Shown: one piece after another, positions 26,899-37,253 of the stretch | How the letters are laid out: each line of letters opens with the position of its first letter | Numbering within the stretch: the first letter of the stretch is position 1 | From: Streptomyces capitiformicae | GTDB lineage: Bacteria; Actinomycetota; Actinomycetes; Streptomycetales; Streptomycetaceae | Assembly (NCBI RefSeq): GCF_002214185.1 | Contig: NZ_CP022161.1 | Coordinates: forward strand, 2,417,767 to 2,481,766 | Length of the DNA: 64,000 nt | Reading direction: 5' to 3' | Notes under the pieces: generated by a model | Told to the model about the DNA's origin: nothing | Database searches by the model: none | Seen by the model: the letters and a program-made list of their open reading frames with translations, nothing else | Program-made: the position numbers and the translations under genes

Positions 26899-28233
26899 AT
26901 GCACCATGCTCGAACGACCCGCCCCCGCCCCACCCACATCACCGTCATCGGCGGCGGCTTCGCCGGCCTCACCGCAGCCGTCACCGCCGCCGAGGCGGGC
27001 GCCAAGGTCACCGTGTACGAGGCGCACCACACGCTGGGCGGCCGGGCCCGGACCGCCGAGGGGCCGTACCGGACGAACGAGGGCCCGCACGCGCTGTACA
27101 GCGGCGGCCCGCACTGGACCTGGCTCGCGCAGCGCAACCTGATCGCACCACTCGCCCCGCTCCCGGCCCTGGAGGTCGCCCGCCTGCGCCTGCACCACAA
27201 GGGCGCCCTCCGCCGCACCCTGCCGTTCGGGATGCTCAAGCTGCTGCGGCGCGGTACGCACCACCGCGCCCCCGTCGACGTCGACTTCCACACCTGGGCC
27301 ACCGAACAGGCGGGCGAGGAGACCGCCCGCGCCGCCGCCAACTACGCGGCGGTGGCCCTGTTCCACCACGACCCGGGCTCCCTCTCCGCCGCGTTCGTGC
27401 AGGAGCGTCTGCGCCGGGCCACAAAGTTGCCCCCGGAGGCGCACTACCCACGCGGCGGCTGGGCGAGCGTCATCGACCGGATGGCGGCCCGCGCCTGGAA
27501 CCTCGGCGTCCGCATGGAGACCCTCAGCCGGATCGACAGCCTGGACGACCTCCCGGGGACCGCCGGAACCGGAACAGGAACCGGACGCGGAACGGGAACC
27601 GGAACCGAAACGGGAACCGGACCCGGAACGAAAACCGGACCCGGAACGAAAACCGGACCCGGAACGGGACCCGGACGCGGACGCGGCCCCGTCATCGTCG
27701 CCACCTCCCTCGACGCCGCCCGCCGCCTGCTCCACGACGACTCGCTGACCTGGCCCAGCGGCCGTACCGCGCTCATCGACATCGCCGTACGAACACGCCG
27801 CGGAGACGCGTTCGCCATCTCCGACCTGGACGCCCCGGGCTGGATCGAACGCTTCACCGCGCAGGACCGCACCCTCGCCCCGGTCGGCGAGCAGCTGATC
27901 CAGGGACAGTTCCCGATCGCGCCGCACGAGTCCCGCGCGGCCGGCGTCGCCCGTGGCGAGCACCTCCTCGACCTGGGCTTCCCCGGCTGGCGCGACCGGG
28001 TCACCTGGCGTCGCGAGTCGACCGCGAACGGCCGTACGGGCGCGGTCGACCCGCCCGGCACCAGCTGGCGCGACCGCCCGGCGGTGGACCGCGGCGACGA
28101 CGTGTACCTCGCCGGCGACCAGGTCGCCGCTCCCGGCGTGCTCGCGGAGGTGTCCTTCAACAGCGCCCTCACGGCCGTCTCACTGGCCCTGGGAAGGCAG
28201 TCGAAGAACACCCTTGACCTCAAGCATGCTTGA
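26899..28233 (+). CDS. FAD-dependent oxidoreductase, phytoene-dehydrogenase-like
   Basis: 444 residues. Dinucleotide-binding ITVIGGGFAGLTAAVTAAEAG at residues 14-34, then GGRARTAEG and a C-terminal FAD block (DVYLAGDQVAAPGVLAEVSF). GAGGGAG precedes the ATG. A Gly/Thr/Pro repeat of about 40 residues (roughly 27565-27690) interrupts the middle just before the VIVATSLDAARRLL strand, likely a surface loop. Substrate unknown; no carotenoid genes nearby. Confidence 0.82.
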   Translation: MHHARTTRPRPTHITVIGGGFAGLTAAVTAAEAGAKVTVYEAHHTLGGRARTAEGPYRTNEGPHALYSGGPHWTWLAQRNLIAPLAPLPALEVARLRLHHKGALRRTLPFGMLKLLRRGTHHRAPVDVDFHTWATEQAGEETARAAANYAAVALFHHDPGSLSAAFVQERLRRATKLPPEAHYPRGGWASVIDRMAARAWNLGVRMETLSRIDSLDDLPGTAGTGTGTGRGTGTGTETGTGPGTKTGPGTKTGPGTGPGRGRGPVIVATSLDAARRLLHDDSLTWPSGRTALIDIAVRTRRGDAFAISDLDAPGWIERFTAQDRTLAPVGEQLIQGQFPIAPHESRAAGVARGEHLLDLGFPGWRDRVTWRRESTANGRTGAVDPPGTSWRDRPAVDRGDDVYLAGDQVAAPGVLAEVSFNSALTAVSLALGRQSKNTLDLKHA

Positions 28234-28292
28234 GGTCGGAGGCTGGGCCCATCGAACGGAAACCCCAGAGCAAGCCCAAAGGGGGAGTCTCC

Positions 28293-29264
28293 ATGCACGC
28301 CATCCGTCTGCACGCCTTCGGCCCGGCCGAGAACCTCACGTACGAGAAGGTCGACGACCCCGAGCCCGGCCCCGGCCAGGTGCGTATCGCCGTGGCCGCG
28401 GCCGGCGTACATCTGCTGGACACGGCCCTACGGGAAGGTCACCAAGGGCCCGGTCCGACACCGCGGTTGCCCACGATCCCCGGCCGCGAGGTCGCCGGAG
28501 TCGTCGAGGCGCTCGGCGAGGGCACCCCGGAGCACTGGCTCGGCAAGCGCGTCACCGCCCACCTCGGCTTCGTACCCGGCGGTTACGCCGAGCTGGCCGT
28601 GACGGACGCCGAACGGCTGTACGAGATCCCGGAGAACCTCGACTTCGCGGAGGCCGTCGCGATGGTCGGCACAGGCCGTACGACGATGGGGATCCTGCAG
28701 TTCGCCGAGCCCGGCCCCGACGACGTGGTCGTCATCCCGGCCGCGGCCGGCGGTATCGGCACCCTCCTCGTGCAGTACGCCAAGAACGCGGGCGCCACGG
28801 TCGTCGGCCTCGCCGGCGGCCCCGAGAAGACGGCCCGGGTCGCCGCGAACGGCGCCGATCTCGCCATCGACTACACGGAACCGGCCTGGCCGGAGCGGGT
28901 CGCCGCGTACCGGGGGAAGGTCACGGTCGTCTTCGACGGCGTAGGCGGGACGGCGGCCCGCGAGTCCGTCGCCCTCCTCGCCCCCGGCGGCAAGCACATC
29001 GTCTTCGGCTGGTCGGCGGAGGGCATCAAGAACGGGGAGCCGTACCTCGTCGAGGGCGTCTCGGAGTCCGTCCTGGGCGAGGAGATGCTGCGCAGGGCGG
29101 GCGGCCCCGACCCCCTCCGCACCCTCGCGCTCCGCGCCCTCACCGAAGCCGCCGCCGGCCGCCTCACCCCGGCCGTCCACCGCTTCCCCCTCACCGAGGC
29201 CGCCACCGCCCACCGCGCCCTGGAAACCCGCGGCACGACCGGCAAGGTGGTACTGGAGCCGTGA
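28293..29264 (+). CDS. Zinc-binding-type alcohol dehydrogenase / quinone oxidoreductase
   Basis: 323 residues, MDR superfamily. N-terminal GroES-like domain (PEPGPGQVRIAVAAAGVHLLD) and Rossmann fold with VVIPAAAGGIGTLLVQYAKNAGATVVGL. Lacks the structural zinc cysteines, so more likely a QOR-type NADPH reductase. RBS GGGGGAG at 28281. It ends two bases from the convergent, truncated FAD oxidoreductase. Confidence 0.88.
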   Translation: MHAIRLHAFGPAENLTYEKVDDPEPGPGQVRIAVAAAGVHLLDTALREGHQGPGPTPRLPTIPGREVAGVVEALGEGTPEHWLGKRVTAHLGFVPGGYAELAVTDAERLYEIPENLDFAEAVAMVGTGRTTMGILQFAEPGPDDVVVIPAAAGGIGTLLVQYAKNAGATVVGLAGGPEKTARVAANGADLAIDYTEPAWPERVAAYRGKVTVVFDGVGGTAARESVALLAPGGKHIVFGWSAEGIKNGEPYLVEGVSESVLGEEMLRRAGGPDPLRTLALRALTEAAAGRLTPAVHRFPLTEAATAHRALETRGTTGKVVLEP

Positions 29265-29266
29265 CA

Positions 29267-30205
29267 TCACGCCATGCGCAGCGGCACCCCGCGGCCGCCG
29301 AGCGCGATGCGGTCGTCGGCGGTGCGCTGGGCGTACATGTACGCGTGCGCCATGTCCCCGAGCGTCTCCCGCCCCTCCCAGCCGATCGCCTCCCACTGCC
29401 CGGCGGTCAACGGCTCGGTGACGATCATCGACGAATTCATCGGCAGCCAGGTCCGCCGCTGCCCCTTGAGGCTCGCCGTGAAGCCCTCGGTACAGCGCAG
29501 CACATACGGCGCCCTAACCGTCCCGTACGGCGTGACCGCATGCTTCGCCCGAATCTCAGTGACCGGCGTCCACTCATGGACAGCGACACCCAGGCCCTCG
29601 ACCACGGCCGCCAGCCCCGTCACCAGCTTCACCGGATTCACCCGCGCCCCGTGCGGCGTCCACGTCGCCCCCACGGCACCGGCGACCCGGATCCGCTCAG
29701 CGGTCTCCCGGGCGCCGTACAACTCACGATCGACCTCCCCGTACGACACCTCATGCTCATGAAAAGCCTTGAGCCGAACCAACTGAGCAGGCGTGTACGC
29801 GACTTCAAGCACCCCACCCCGATGAATACCGGCGTCGATCCCCTCCACCCCCGCTACCCGCACAACCTCATCAACGGTGTCGTTCATCGCCCGCTGAAGC
29901 CGCACGGCGGCCTCATGCCCATGCAGCCGCGCATAGCGATCACGCCCCGCGACCCCGTTGTAGAGCCACCCCCCGTTACGCCCGGAAGCCCCGTACCCGC
30001 AGAACTTCTGCTCCAGCACGACGATCCGCAGAAACGGCGCCGCCTTCTTGAGGTAGTAAGCCGTCCACAGCCCCGTGTACCCCCCACCGACAATCACCAC
30101 ATCAGCGGACGCGTCCCCGGCCAACGGCTCCCTCGGCACGGGAAGACCGGCCTGCGCGTACCAGAAGGAGATCCCACCGTTGACGGTCGCGTCCATGCTG
30201 CTCAT
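29267..30205 (-). pseudogene. FAD-dependent (DAO-type) oxidoreductase, C-terminally truncated
   Basis: 312 residues with a good N-terminus: VVIVGGGYTGLWTAYYLKK, GYGASGRNGGW, and the middle EGFTASLKG. Family members (gamma-glutamylputrescine oxidase-like) are usually about 440-470 residues and continue after the GGRGVP motif with the second part of the FAD domain. Here the protein stops at RGVPLRMA, right against the neighbour's 3' end, so roughly 140 residues are missing. Probably non-functional, although the frame itself is clean. Confidence 0.75.
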
Positions 30206-30280
30206 GCCCCGGACGCTAACCCGCGCCGAAAATCAGAGGAAACCCGGGCACACGCGAACGCGCGCACGTAGTGTCACCAC

Positions 30281-31159
30281 ATGATCGATGTTCCGGAGGA
30301 ACTGGCCGAAACTCAGGAAAAGATCAACGGCGCGGCCGGCCGCGCATTCATCACCGACCTCCCGCACCTCACCGCCACCTTCCTGGACCGCTGGGCCCTC
30401 CGCCCCGACGGCCCACCCATGCACGGCATGTGCGCCCTGGTCGTACCGGTGCTCCGCACGACCGACAACACCCCCGCCGTCCTCAAACTCCAACTCCTCG
30501 ACGACGAGAGCGAGGGCGAACCGATCGCCCTGCGCATCTGGAACGGCGACGGAGCCGTGCGGCTCCTCGACCACGACGACGAGACCGGCACCATGCTGCT
30601 CGAACGCCTCGACCCCGCCCGGATGCTGTCCTACGAGCCCGACTCCCGCAAAGCCGTCCTCGTCGTCGCCCACCTCCTGGCCCACCTGACGGCCACCCCC
30701 GCACCCCCGGGCATGCGCCGCCTGGCCGACATCGCGGCCGACCTGCTCAACCGCACCCCACCCGTCCTGAACCGCATCCCGGACCCCACCGACCGCCGCC
30801 TGATCGCCGACTGCGCAGCGGCCCTGCGCGAGGTCATCGCCGAACCCGGCGACCGTCTCCTCCACTGGGACCTGCACTTCGACAACGTCCTCGCCGCCGA
30901 CCGCAGCCCCTGGCTGGCCATAGACCCCAAGCCCCTGGCCGGCGACCCCGCCTTCGACCTCTGGCCCGCCCTGGACAACCGCTTCGACCCCGACGAGGTC
31001 CCCTGGCGCTTCGACGCGATGACAGACGTCCTGAACCTGGACCGAGAACGGGCGAGGGCCTGGACCCTGGCCCGCCTCCTCCAGAACGCCGTCTGGGAAG
31101 TCGAGGAAGGCCGCCCCCTCTCGGCGGACGACCTGGAGCTCGCCCGCCGACTGCGGTGA
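30281..31159 (+). CDS. Phosphotransferase of the APH(6)/hydroxyurea-kinase family
   Basis: 292 residues. Kinase-like with the catalytic LLHWDLHFDNVLA and the metal-binding IDPKPLAGDPAFDLWP, the pattern of streptomycin 6-kinase and hydroxyurea phosphotransferase. The substrate cannot be told from sequence and resistance should not be assumed. It follows a short divergent promoter region, and tRNA-Thr follows on the other strand. Confidence 0.85.
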   Translation: MIDVPEELAETQEKINGAAGRAFITDLPHLTATFLDRWALRPDGPPMHGMCALVVPVLRTTDNTPAVLKLQLLDDESEGEPIALRIWNGDGAVRLLDHDDETGTMLLERLDPARMLSYEPDSRKAVLVVAHLLAHLTATPAPPGMRRLADIAADLLNRTPPVLNRIPDPTDRRLIADCAAALREVIAEPGDRLLHWDLHFDNVLAADRSPWLAIDPKPLAGDPAFDLWPALDNRFDPDEVPWRFDAMTDVLNLDRERARAWTLARLLQNAVWEVEEGRPLSADDLELARRLR

Positions 31160-31162
31160 AGA

Positions 31163-31239
31163 TGGAGCCCCCTGTCGGATTCGAACCGACGACCTACGCA
31201 TTACAAGTGCGTTGCTCTGGCCAGCTGAGCTAAGGAGGC
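31163..31239 (-). tRNA. tRNA-Thr (anticodon TGT)
   Basis: A full cloverleaf on the minus strand. Acceptor GCCTCCT pairs with AGGGGGC, the D-arm is AGCTCAGCTGG, the anticodon loop CTTGTAA gives TGT, the T-arm is GTCGGTTCGAATCCGAC, and CCA is encoded (31163-31165). It reads ACA, a rare codon in this genome. Confidence 0.96.
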
Positions 31240-31376
31240 GCGGCCCCGCGCGGGGGCGCCCGTGCAGTGTACCCACGTCACAGCCCGCACCTGTCGAAAA
31301 TTTCCGCGAAGTTCACGGCCGTCCAGGTACTGACAGAGAAGGTGAACGCCAGGTACCGTCCAGAGCCAGTCCCTCG

Positions 31377-31392
31377 TGTGGACTACACCATC
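31377..31392. promoter_or_regulatory. Weak dre-like site upstream of msiK
   Basis: TGTGGACTACACCATC matches the dre consensus at 11 of 16 positions and shares CTACACCA with the two weak sites before nagK. MsiK powers chitobiose uptake in Streptomyces, so DasR control is plausible, but the match is weak. Confidence 0.4.
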
Positions 31393-31471
31393 GCGGAACC
31401 GTCCGTGGTGGTTCACCACCTTTACTCGGATCGTCCGGCACGTTCCTGCCGGTGAAGGGGGCCTCACAGCC

Positions 31472-32608
<1,137 letters not shown>

Positions 32609-32647
32609 GACGAAAACACCATCCCGGGATGAATCACCCAGGTTGAC

Positions 32648-32683
32648 GAAAAGGGCCCCGCAGACGTTTGCGGGGCCCTTTTC
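32648..32683 (+). terminator. Terminator of msiK
   Basis: A perfect 15-bp stem (32648-32662 with 32669-32683, 6-nt loop), with the arm ending in a T-run on the coding strand. Confidence 0.95.
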
Positions 32684-32833
32684 GCCGCCCACCAACACCT
32701 GCCGACTTCCCCAGCAAACCAGGCCTTTTCGAGCCGCGCGCGTCAACGCACTACCCAGAAAACAGCACTTCAACATCCCCCATATCGGTGACTTAATGTC
32801 GCCATATCACTACCCCACGCTACCCTCACTCCC

Positions 32834-33319
32834 GTGAAGCACACCCACAGGTACACCCACACCTACACCCCACAGACGCGGCGCGGCCGCGGCCCCGCCC
32901 GTCGGATCGGCCGCTCCCTCGCCCTTGTCCTGCCCGTCGTCCTGGTCCTCTCCGGGACCCTCGCGGTCACCCAGGTCAACTGGTCGGGGGCGCAGACCTC
33001 GCACTCGGTACTCGCCGCCTCGGACGTCTCGGACGTCTCTGCCCCACAGACCTCCCGACGCGCCAAAGCCCGCGCGCCGCACCTGGTGCTGCGCGACAAG
33101 CTCCTGATGGAACTCCAGGAGCAGAACCCCGGCGTCGCCCTCACCCACCTCCAGCAGGCCGTGAACGGCCGCCCGTCGCTGGCGAAGCACTGCCCCTCCA
33201 TCGCCCGCACGCTCGGCCGCGCCGCCGTCCGCGCGTACGGCCCCTCCCGGGCCCAGTCGTACGCCCGCCCCGTCTGCGACACGTCGTACGCGACCGGAGT
33301 GGCCGCACAGCACCACTGA
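32834..33319 (+). CDS. Small exported protein of unknown function
   Basis: 161 residues, GTG start. A basic, His/Thr-rich N-terminus leads to a hydrophobic helix (SLALVLPVVLVLSGTLAV, about 28-45), either a signal anchor or a signal peptide. The mature part is basic, with a LLMELQEQNPGVALTHLQQAV helix and two cysteines. No known domain. No ribosome-binding site stands out. Confidence 0.6.
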   Translation: MKHTHRYTHTYTPQTRRGRGPARRIGRSLALVLPVVLVLSGTLAVTQVNWSGAQTSHSVLAASDVSDVSAPQTSRRAKARAPHLVLRDKLLMELQEQNPGVALTHLQQAVNGRPSLAKHCPSIARTLGRAAVRAYGPSRAQSYARPVCDTSYATGVAAQHH

Positions 33320-33411
33320 ACGCCCCTGCGGGCGGGCACCCCCGTTCACCCCCGATTCCGATCACCAGGGCCGTGCTCCCGCGAACGGGGCGCGCACGTA
33401 CAGTTCGGGTC

Positions 33412-34143
33412 ATGACCGATCCGAACGCCGCGTCGCGCCCCGTTCAAGCCGTGATCCTGGCCGGTGGCCAGGGCTCCCGGCTGCGTCCGTACACCGACGA
33501 CCGACCGAAGCCCATGGTCGAGATCCCCGGCACGGGCACCCCGATCATCGGCCATCAGCTCGCCTGGCTCGCCGAGGAGGGCGTCACCGACGTCGTCGTC
33601 TCCTGCGGCCATCTCGCCGACGTCCTGCAGAAGTGGCTGGACTCGGCCGACCTCCCGGTCCGCGTCACCACGGTCGTCGAGACGGAACCCCTCGGCCGCG
33701 GCGGAGGCCTCAAGTACGCCGCCGCCCACCTCCCGCACCCGGACCGGGCCTGGTACGCCACCAACGGCGACATCTGGACCCGCTTCTCGCTCCGCGACAT
33801 GGCGGACTTCCACACGGAACGCGACGCCGTGGCCACCCTCGCCCTGGCCCGCCCCCGCATCCCCTGGGGCGCCGTGAAGACGGACGGCTTCGGCCGGGTG
33901 ACGGACTTCATCGAGGCCCCGCCGACGACGTACGAGATCAACGCCGGCGTCTACGTCTTCTCCCCCGAGTTCGCCGGCCTCCTCCCCGAACGCGGCGACC
34001 ACGAACGCACCACCTTCCCCCGCCTGGCCCGAGAGCGCCGCCTGGCAGGCTTCCCGATCCCCCAGGGCGCGTACTGGCGAGCGATCGACACGGCGAAGGA
34101 CCTGACGGAGGCAGCGAAGGAGTTGGCGGCCCTGGGCCGCTAG
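33412..34143 (+). CDS. Sugar-nucleotide pyrophosphorylase-like nucleotidyltransferase
   Basis: 243 residues. VILAGGQGSRLRPYTDDRPKPM is the nucleotidyltransferase signature; TNGDIWT and the EINAGVYVF block follow. The fold is of the RmlA/ManC group and makes an NDP-sugar from a sugar-1-phosphate. There is no C-terminal beta-helix, and the substrate is undetermined. Confidence 0.85.
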   Translation: MTDPNAASRPVQAVILAGGQGSRLRPYTDDRPKPMVEIPGTGTPIIGHQLAWLAEEGVTDVVVSCGHLADVLQKWLDSADLPVRVTTVVETEPLGRGGGLKYAAAHLPHPDRAWYATNGDIWTRFSLRDMADFHTERDAVATLALARPRIPWGAVKTDGFGRVTDFIEAPPTTYEINAGVYVFSPEFAGLLPERGDHERTTFPRLARERRLAGFPIPQGAYWRAIDTAKDLTEAAKELAALGR

Positions 34144-34157
34144 GGCACGTGACACGG

Positions 34158-34260
34158 CCGGGGCGAGGGGCAGCGCCCCGTAAGGGGCGCGGGGAAACTG
34201 CGCGACAAGCCACATACAACCCGCAGTCGCCCGTGAATAGCCCCTCCCGAGCTATGAGGC
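34158..34260. repeat. Dispersed repeat, partial copy
   Basis: Carries the CCCCGTAAGGGGCGCGGGG hairpin block and the AACTGCGCGACAAGCCACA block, immediately after the nucleotidyltransferase gene. Confidence 0.7.
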
Positions 34261-34289
34261 GCCCCCGCTCTCTCCCCAAACGCACGAAA

Positions 34290-34322
34290 ACGGGCCCCGC
34301 ACCAACCACATGCGGGGCCCGT
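34290..34322. terminator. Bidirectional terminator
   Basis: A perfect 12-bp stem (34290-34301 with 34311-34322, 9-nt loop) between the convergent nucleotidyltransferase and DoxX-type genes. Confidence 0.88.
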
Positions 34323-34369
34323 CTCCACACACCGGCACAGCCGACACACACCGGCACAGCCGACGCAAC

Positions 34370-36094
34370 CTACCCGAGCAATCCCCCGACCAGCCCCGGC
34401 TGCCCGCCACCACCGGAGGGGCTACCGCTGCTGGCCCCGCCAGAGGGGCTCCCGGAGCTGCTGCCGCTCCCGGTCTCACCGCCGGAGGCACTCGGCGCCT
34501 GGTCAACCGGCGACGACTGCTGCGGCGGCACCTGCCCCGACGCCCCCTGCGTCTCACTCGGTTGCCCCCCGTTGACGGCACCCTCCGTGCTGCGCGTCGC
34601 CCCCGGAGTCGTGGCCGACTGCGAAGGCCGCGCCGAAGTGGCCCCGGCGGTGGGCGAGTTGGACGCCGCGGGGCTGTCCTCACGCCGCTTGCTCGACTCG
34701 CCCGGCAACGGCGACCCCGGCAGTTCGTTGCGCGGCGCCTCCCCGGGCCCCGGAACGACGATCCGGTCGGCGTCCCGTACGGCCCCACCGAGCACGGCCC
34801 CCACCAACATCGTCAGCCCGACGACGAGCGCGGTGACAAGCGCCCCCCGCCGCAGCACGTACCGCCGCAGCTCCCAGATGTCGGCCCGAGGTCCGAGCCT
34901 GCGCCAGGCACCGCCCGCGAGCCGCCCGTCGACGGAGTAGACCGGGGCGCCCGCGATGACCAGCGGAGACCAGGCGGCGAGGTAGATGATGTCCGGCATC
35001 TCATAGACGGGAACGGTCTTCCAGCTGACGGTGACCAGCAGCGCGGCCGACATCAGCACCCCGAACCCGGCGGCGACCCGCTGCCACAGTCCGAGCACGG
35101 TCAGCACACCCGCCACCACCTGCGCGAAGGCGATGACGAGGCCCGACCCCACGGGATGCTCCAGCGCGAACTGCCGCAGCGGCTCGGCGACTTCCCACGG
35201 ATGCAGCGTGTTCAGCCACTTCACCATGGATCCGCGCTTGCCGCCGTCGAAGTAGTGCGGATCGCAGAGTTTGCCCATGCCGGCGTAGATGGAGATGAAC
35301 CCGAGGAACACGCGCAGCGGAAGCAGCACCACACCCAGGTTCATCCGCCGCCCGGGGTAATAGGCATGCCGGACGGGCTCGTTGCCGCGCCGCCCGGTCC
35401 ACTCACGCTCGCCGTCCTCGTCGCCGTACGGCTCAGCGAACTCCCCGTCGTCCGCGTAGGCGGCTTCGTCGTACGCCGGTTCGTCGTACGCCGGTTCGCC
35501 ATACCCCGGTTCGTCGTAGCCCGGTTCGCCGTACCCCATGCCGGGCCCACGCATCGCAGGCAGCAGCCGAGTGCCGTCGCCGTCACCGTCCCCGACGGGG
35601 GCGACGGGATCGACGTACGAACGCTGGCTGCCGACGATGGGCGTCTCGACGGTCAAGTCGGCGTTGTAGCGCCCGCCTTGGACGTCGTACCCGCCGGTCT
35701 CGGTGACATGCGGGATGACCTGGGTGGCGCCCGCGTTCCGTACGGCCTGGAGGAGGCGGTGGGCTCCGGTGTCGTCCGGCGCGGACTTCCCGCTCCAGAC
35801 GACGGGCGCGCGTCGGCGCCCGGCGGGGGGCGTACCGGCCGACCGGCCCGCCGCGCCCACGACGGGGAACCGCGCGGTGTCCTCTTTGGCGCTCAGGTGC
35901 CGTGCGATGCGCGGGGACTGCGCCCGCGTGGAGGCGCCCAACTGCACGCGGAAGCTCGCGTGGTTGACGATGACCTGCGCCGGATCGCTCGGCACCTTCA
36001 CCATGCTCAGCGCGGGAGCGTCGTCGAATCCCGATTCGAATCCCGACGAAGGGCCCCCCGTGGGTGTGCGGGGTGTTCTGGTGTCCACACTCAT
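34370..36094 (-). CDS. DoxX-family membrane protein with long cytoplasmic tail
   Basis: 574 residues. A hydrophilic N-terminal part to about 265 includes a tyrosine/acidic repeat (EPGYDEPGYGEPAYDEPAYDE). The four-helix DoxX domain follows (LRVFLGFISIYAGMGKLCDP, VIAFAQVVAGVLTVLGLW, and on to IIYLAAWSPLVI), then a further helix (LVTALVVGLTMLVGAVLGG) and a Ser/Gly/Pro-rich C-terminus. DoxX proteins act in quinone-linked redox or thiol stress, but this tail architecture is specific to actinomycetes and its role is unknown. Confidence 0.82.
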   Translation of the reverse strand: MSVDTRTPRTPTGGPSSGFESGFDDAPALSMVKVPSDPAQVIVNHASFRVQLGASTRAQSPRIARHLSAKEDTARFPVVGAAGRSAGTPPAGRRRAPVVWSGKSAPDDTGAHRLLQAVRNAGATQVIPHVTETGGYDVQGGRYNADLTVETPIVGSQRSYVDPVAPVGDGDGDGTRLLPAMRGPGMGYGEPGYDEPGYGEPAYDEPAYDEAAYADDGEFAEPYGDEDGEREWTGRRGNEPVRHAYYPGRRMNLGVVLLPLRVFLGFISIYAGMGKLCDPHYFDGGKRGSMVKWLNTLHPWEVAEPLRQFALEHPVGSGLVIAFAQVVAGVLTVLGLWQRVAAGFGVLMSAALLVTVSWKTVPVYEMPDIIYLAAWSPLVIAGAPVYSVDGRLAGGAWRRLGPRADIWELRRYVLRRGALVTALVVGLTMLVGAVLGGAVRDADRIVVPGPGEAPRNELPGSPLPGESSKRREDSPAASNSPTAGATSARPSQSATTPGATRSTEGAVNGGQPSETQGASGQVPPQQSSPVDQAPSASGGETGSGSSSGSPSGGASSGSPSGGGGQPGLVGGLLG

Positions 36095-36190
36095 CTAACC
36101 GAGTGACGGGTCGTTAGGACACTGCTTTGACCGCCCTGATCTGTCCGGACTCCGTCAAGGTGATCCACAACCTGACACAACGCAAGCGCG

Positions 36191-36217
36191 GCCCACCCCC
36201 CCTGGGTGGGGGTGGGC
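36191..36217. terminator. Terminator of rlmB
   Basis: GCCCACCCCC pairs with GGGGGTGGGC around a short loop, starting 8 bases beyond the rlmB stop on the minus strand. Confidence 0.8.
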
Positions 36218-36224
36218 GCCTTCG

Positions 36225-37166
36225 TCAGCTACGCCGCCGAGCCGCCTCGTACAGCACGACCCCCGCCGCCACACCGGCGTTCAGCGACTCCGCGCCGCCC
36301 GGCATCGGGATCCGTACCCGGAAGTCGCAGGTCTCCCCGACGAGCCGCGAGAGCCCCTTGCCCTCGCTGCCGACGACGATGACGACCGGCCCCTCCAGCG
36401 CCTCCAGCTCGCCCACCTCGACCTCGCCGTCGGCAGCCAGGCCGACCACGACGACGCCGGCCTTCTTGTACGACTCCAGCGCGCGCGTGAGGTTGGTGGC
36501 GCGGGCGACGGGCGTACGGGCGGCCGTACCGGCGGAGGTCTTCCACGCCCCGGCGGTCATCCCGGCGGCACGCCGCTCGGGCACGACGACCCCGTGACCG
36601 CCGAACGCGGACACGGATCGCACGACGGCGCCCAGGTTGCGTGGATCGGTGACGCCGTCGAGCGCGACGATCAGCGGATCCTCGCCCTCGTCGAACGCGG
36701 CCGCCACGAGGTCCTCGGGGTGCGCGTACTCGTACGGCGGCACCTGGAGGACGAGCCCCTGGTGGTTGAGCCCGTTCGTCATGCGGTCCAGCTCGGGCCG
36801 CGGCGCCTCCATGAGGTGGATGCCACCGCGCTCACCGGCGAGCTGCAACGCCTCCCGCACCCGCTCGTCGTTGTCGATGAACTGCTGGACGTAGAGCGTG
36901 GAGGCGGGCACGCCCTCGCGCAGCGCCTCGACGACCGGGTTGCGCCCGACGACCATCTCTGAGGTGCCCTTGCCACCCCGCCCGCGCGTCACGGGACGGC
37001 GCGCGGTCTGCTTCGCCTTCGCGGCGGCGATGCGGTTCTTCTTGTGGCCCTTGCGCATCTCGGCGGGCGGCGTCGGACCCTTGCCCTCCAGCCCCCTGCG
37101 TCGCTGGCCGCCACTGCCGACCTGCGCGCCCTTCTTGCCGGACATGCGGCGGTTGTTAGCGGCCAT
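36225..37166 (-). CDS. rlmB: 23S rRNA (guanosine-2'-O-)-methyltransferase RlmB-like
   Basis: 313 residues. A basic, Lys/Arg-rich N-terminal extension (1-70), an rRNA-binding substrate domain ([23 protein letters not shown]) and the SPOUT domain with its motifs [34 protein letters not shown] and [22 protein letters not shown]. It uses SAM to methylate 23S rRNA. It is downstream of cysS on the same strand, the usual cysS-rlmB pairing in actinobacteria. Confidence 0.93.
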   Translation of the reverse strand: MAANNRRMSGKKGAQVGSGGQRRRGLEGKGPTPPAEMRKGHKKNRIAAAKAKQTARRPVTRGRGGKGTSEMVVGRNPVVEALREGVPASTLYVQQFIDNDERVREALQLAGERGGIHLMEAPRPELDRMTNGLNHQGLVLQVPPYEYAHPEDLVAAAFDEGEDPLIVALDGVTDPRNLGAVVRSVSAFGGHGVVVPERRAAGMTAGAWKTSAGTAARTPVARATNLTRALESYKKAGVVVVGLAADGEVEVGELEALEGPVVIVVGSEGKGLSRLVGETCDFRVRIPMPGGAESLNAGVAAGVVLYEAARRRS

Positions 37167-37210
37167 GACCTACCCGTCTGTGTGAAGCGTGCGTGTGTAC
37201 GTAATGCAGT

Positions 37211-37236
37211 GTGCCGCCCGGATGGCCGGGCGGCAC
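37211..37236 (-). terminator. Terminator between cysS and rlmB
   Basis: A perfect 11-bp stem (37211-37221 with 37226-37236) with a 4-nt loop, 18 bases beyond the cysS stop. Confidence 0.85.
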
Positions 37237-37253
37237 AATCGATCAAGAAAGGC

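Noticed and set aside
26749..27963. Long minus-strand extension upstream of the pentapeptide gene
   Set aside because: It lies opposite the FAD oxidoreductase and lacks pentapeptide or other features; the Met at 26748 is the likely start.
30281..31159. Streptomycin resistance gene
   Set aside because: The family match is real but substrate cannot be assigned; no streptomycin biosynthetic genes are present.
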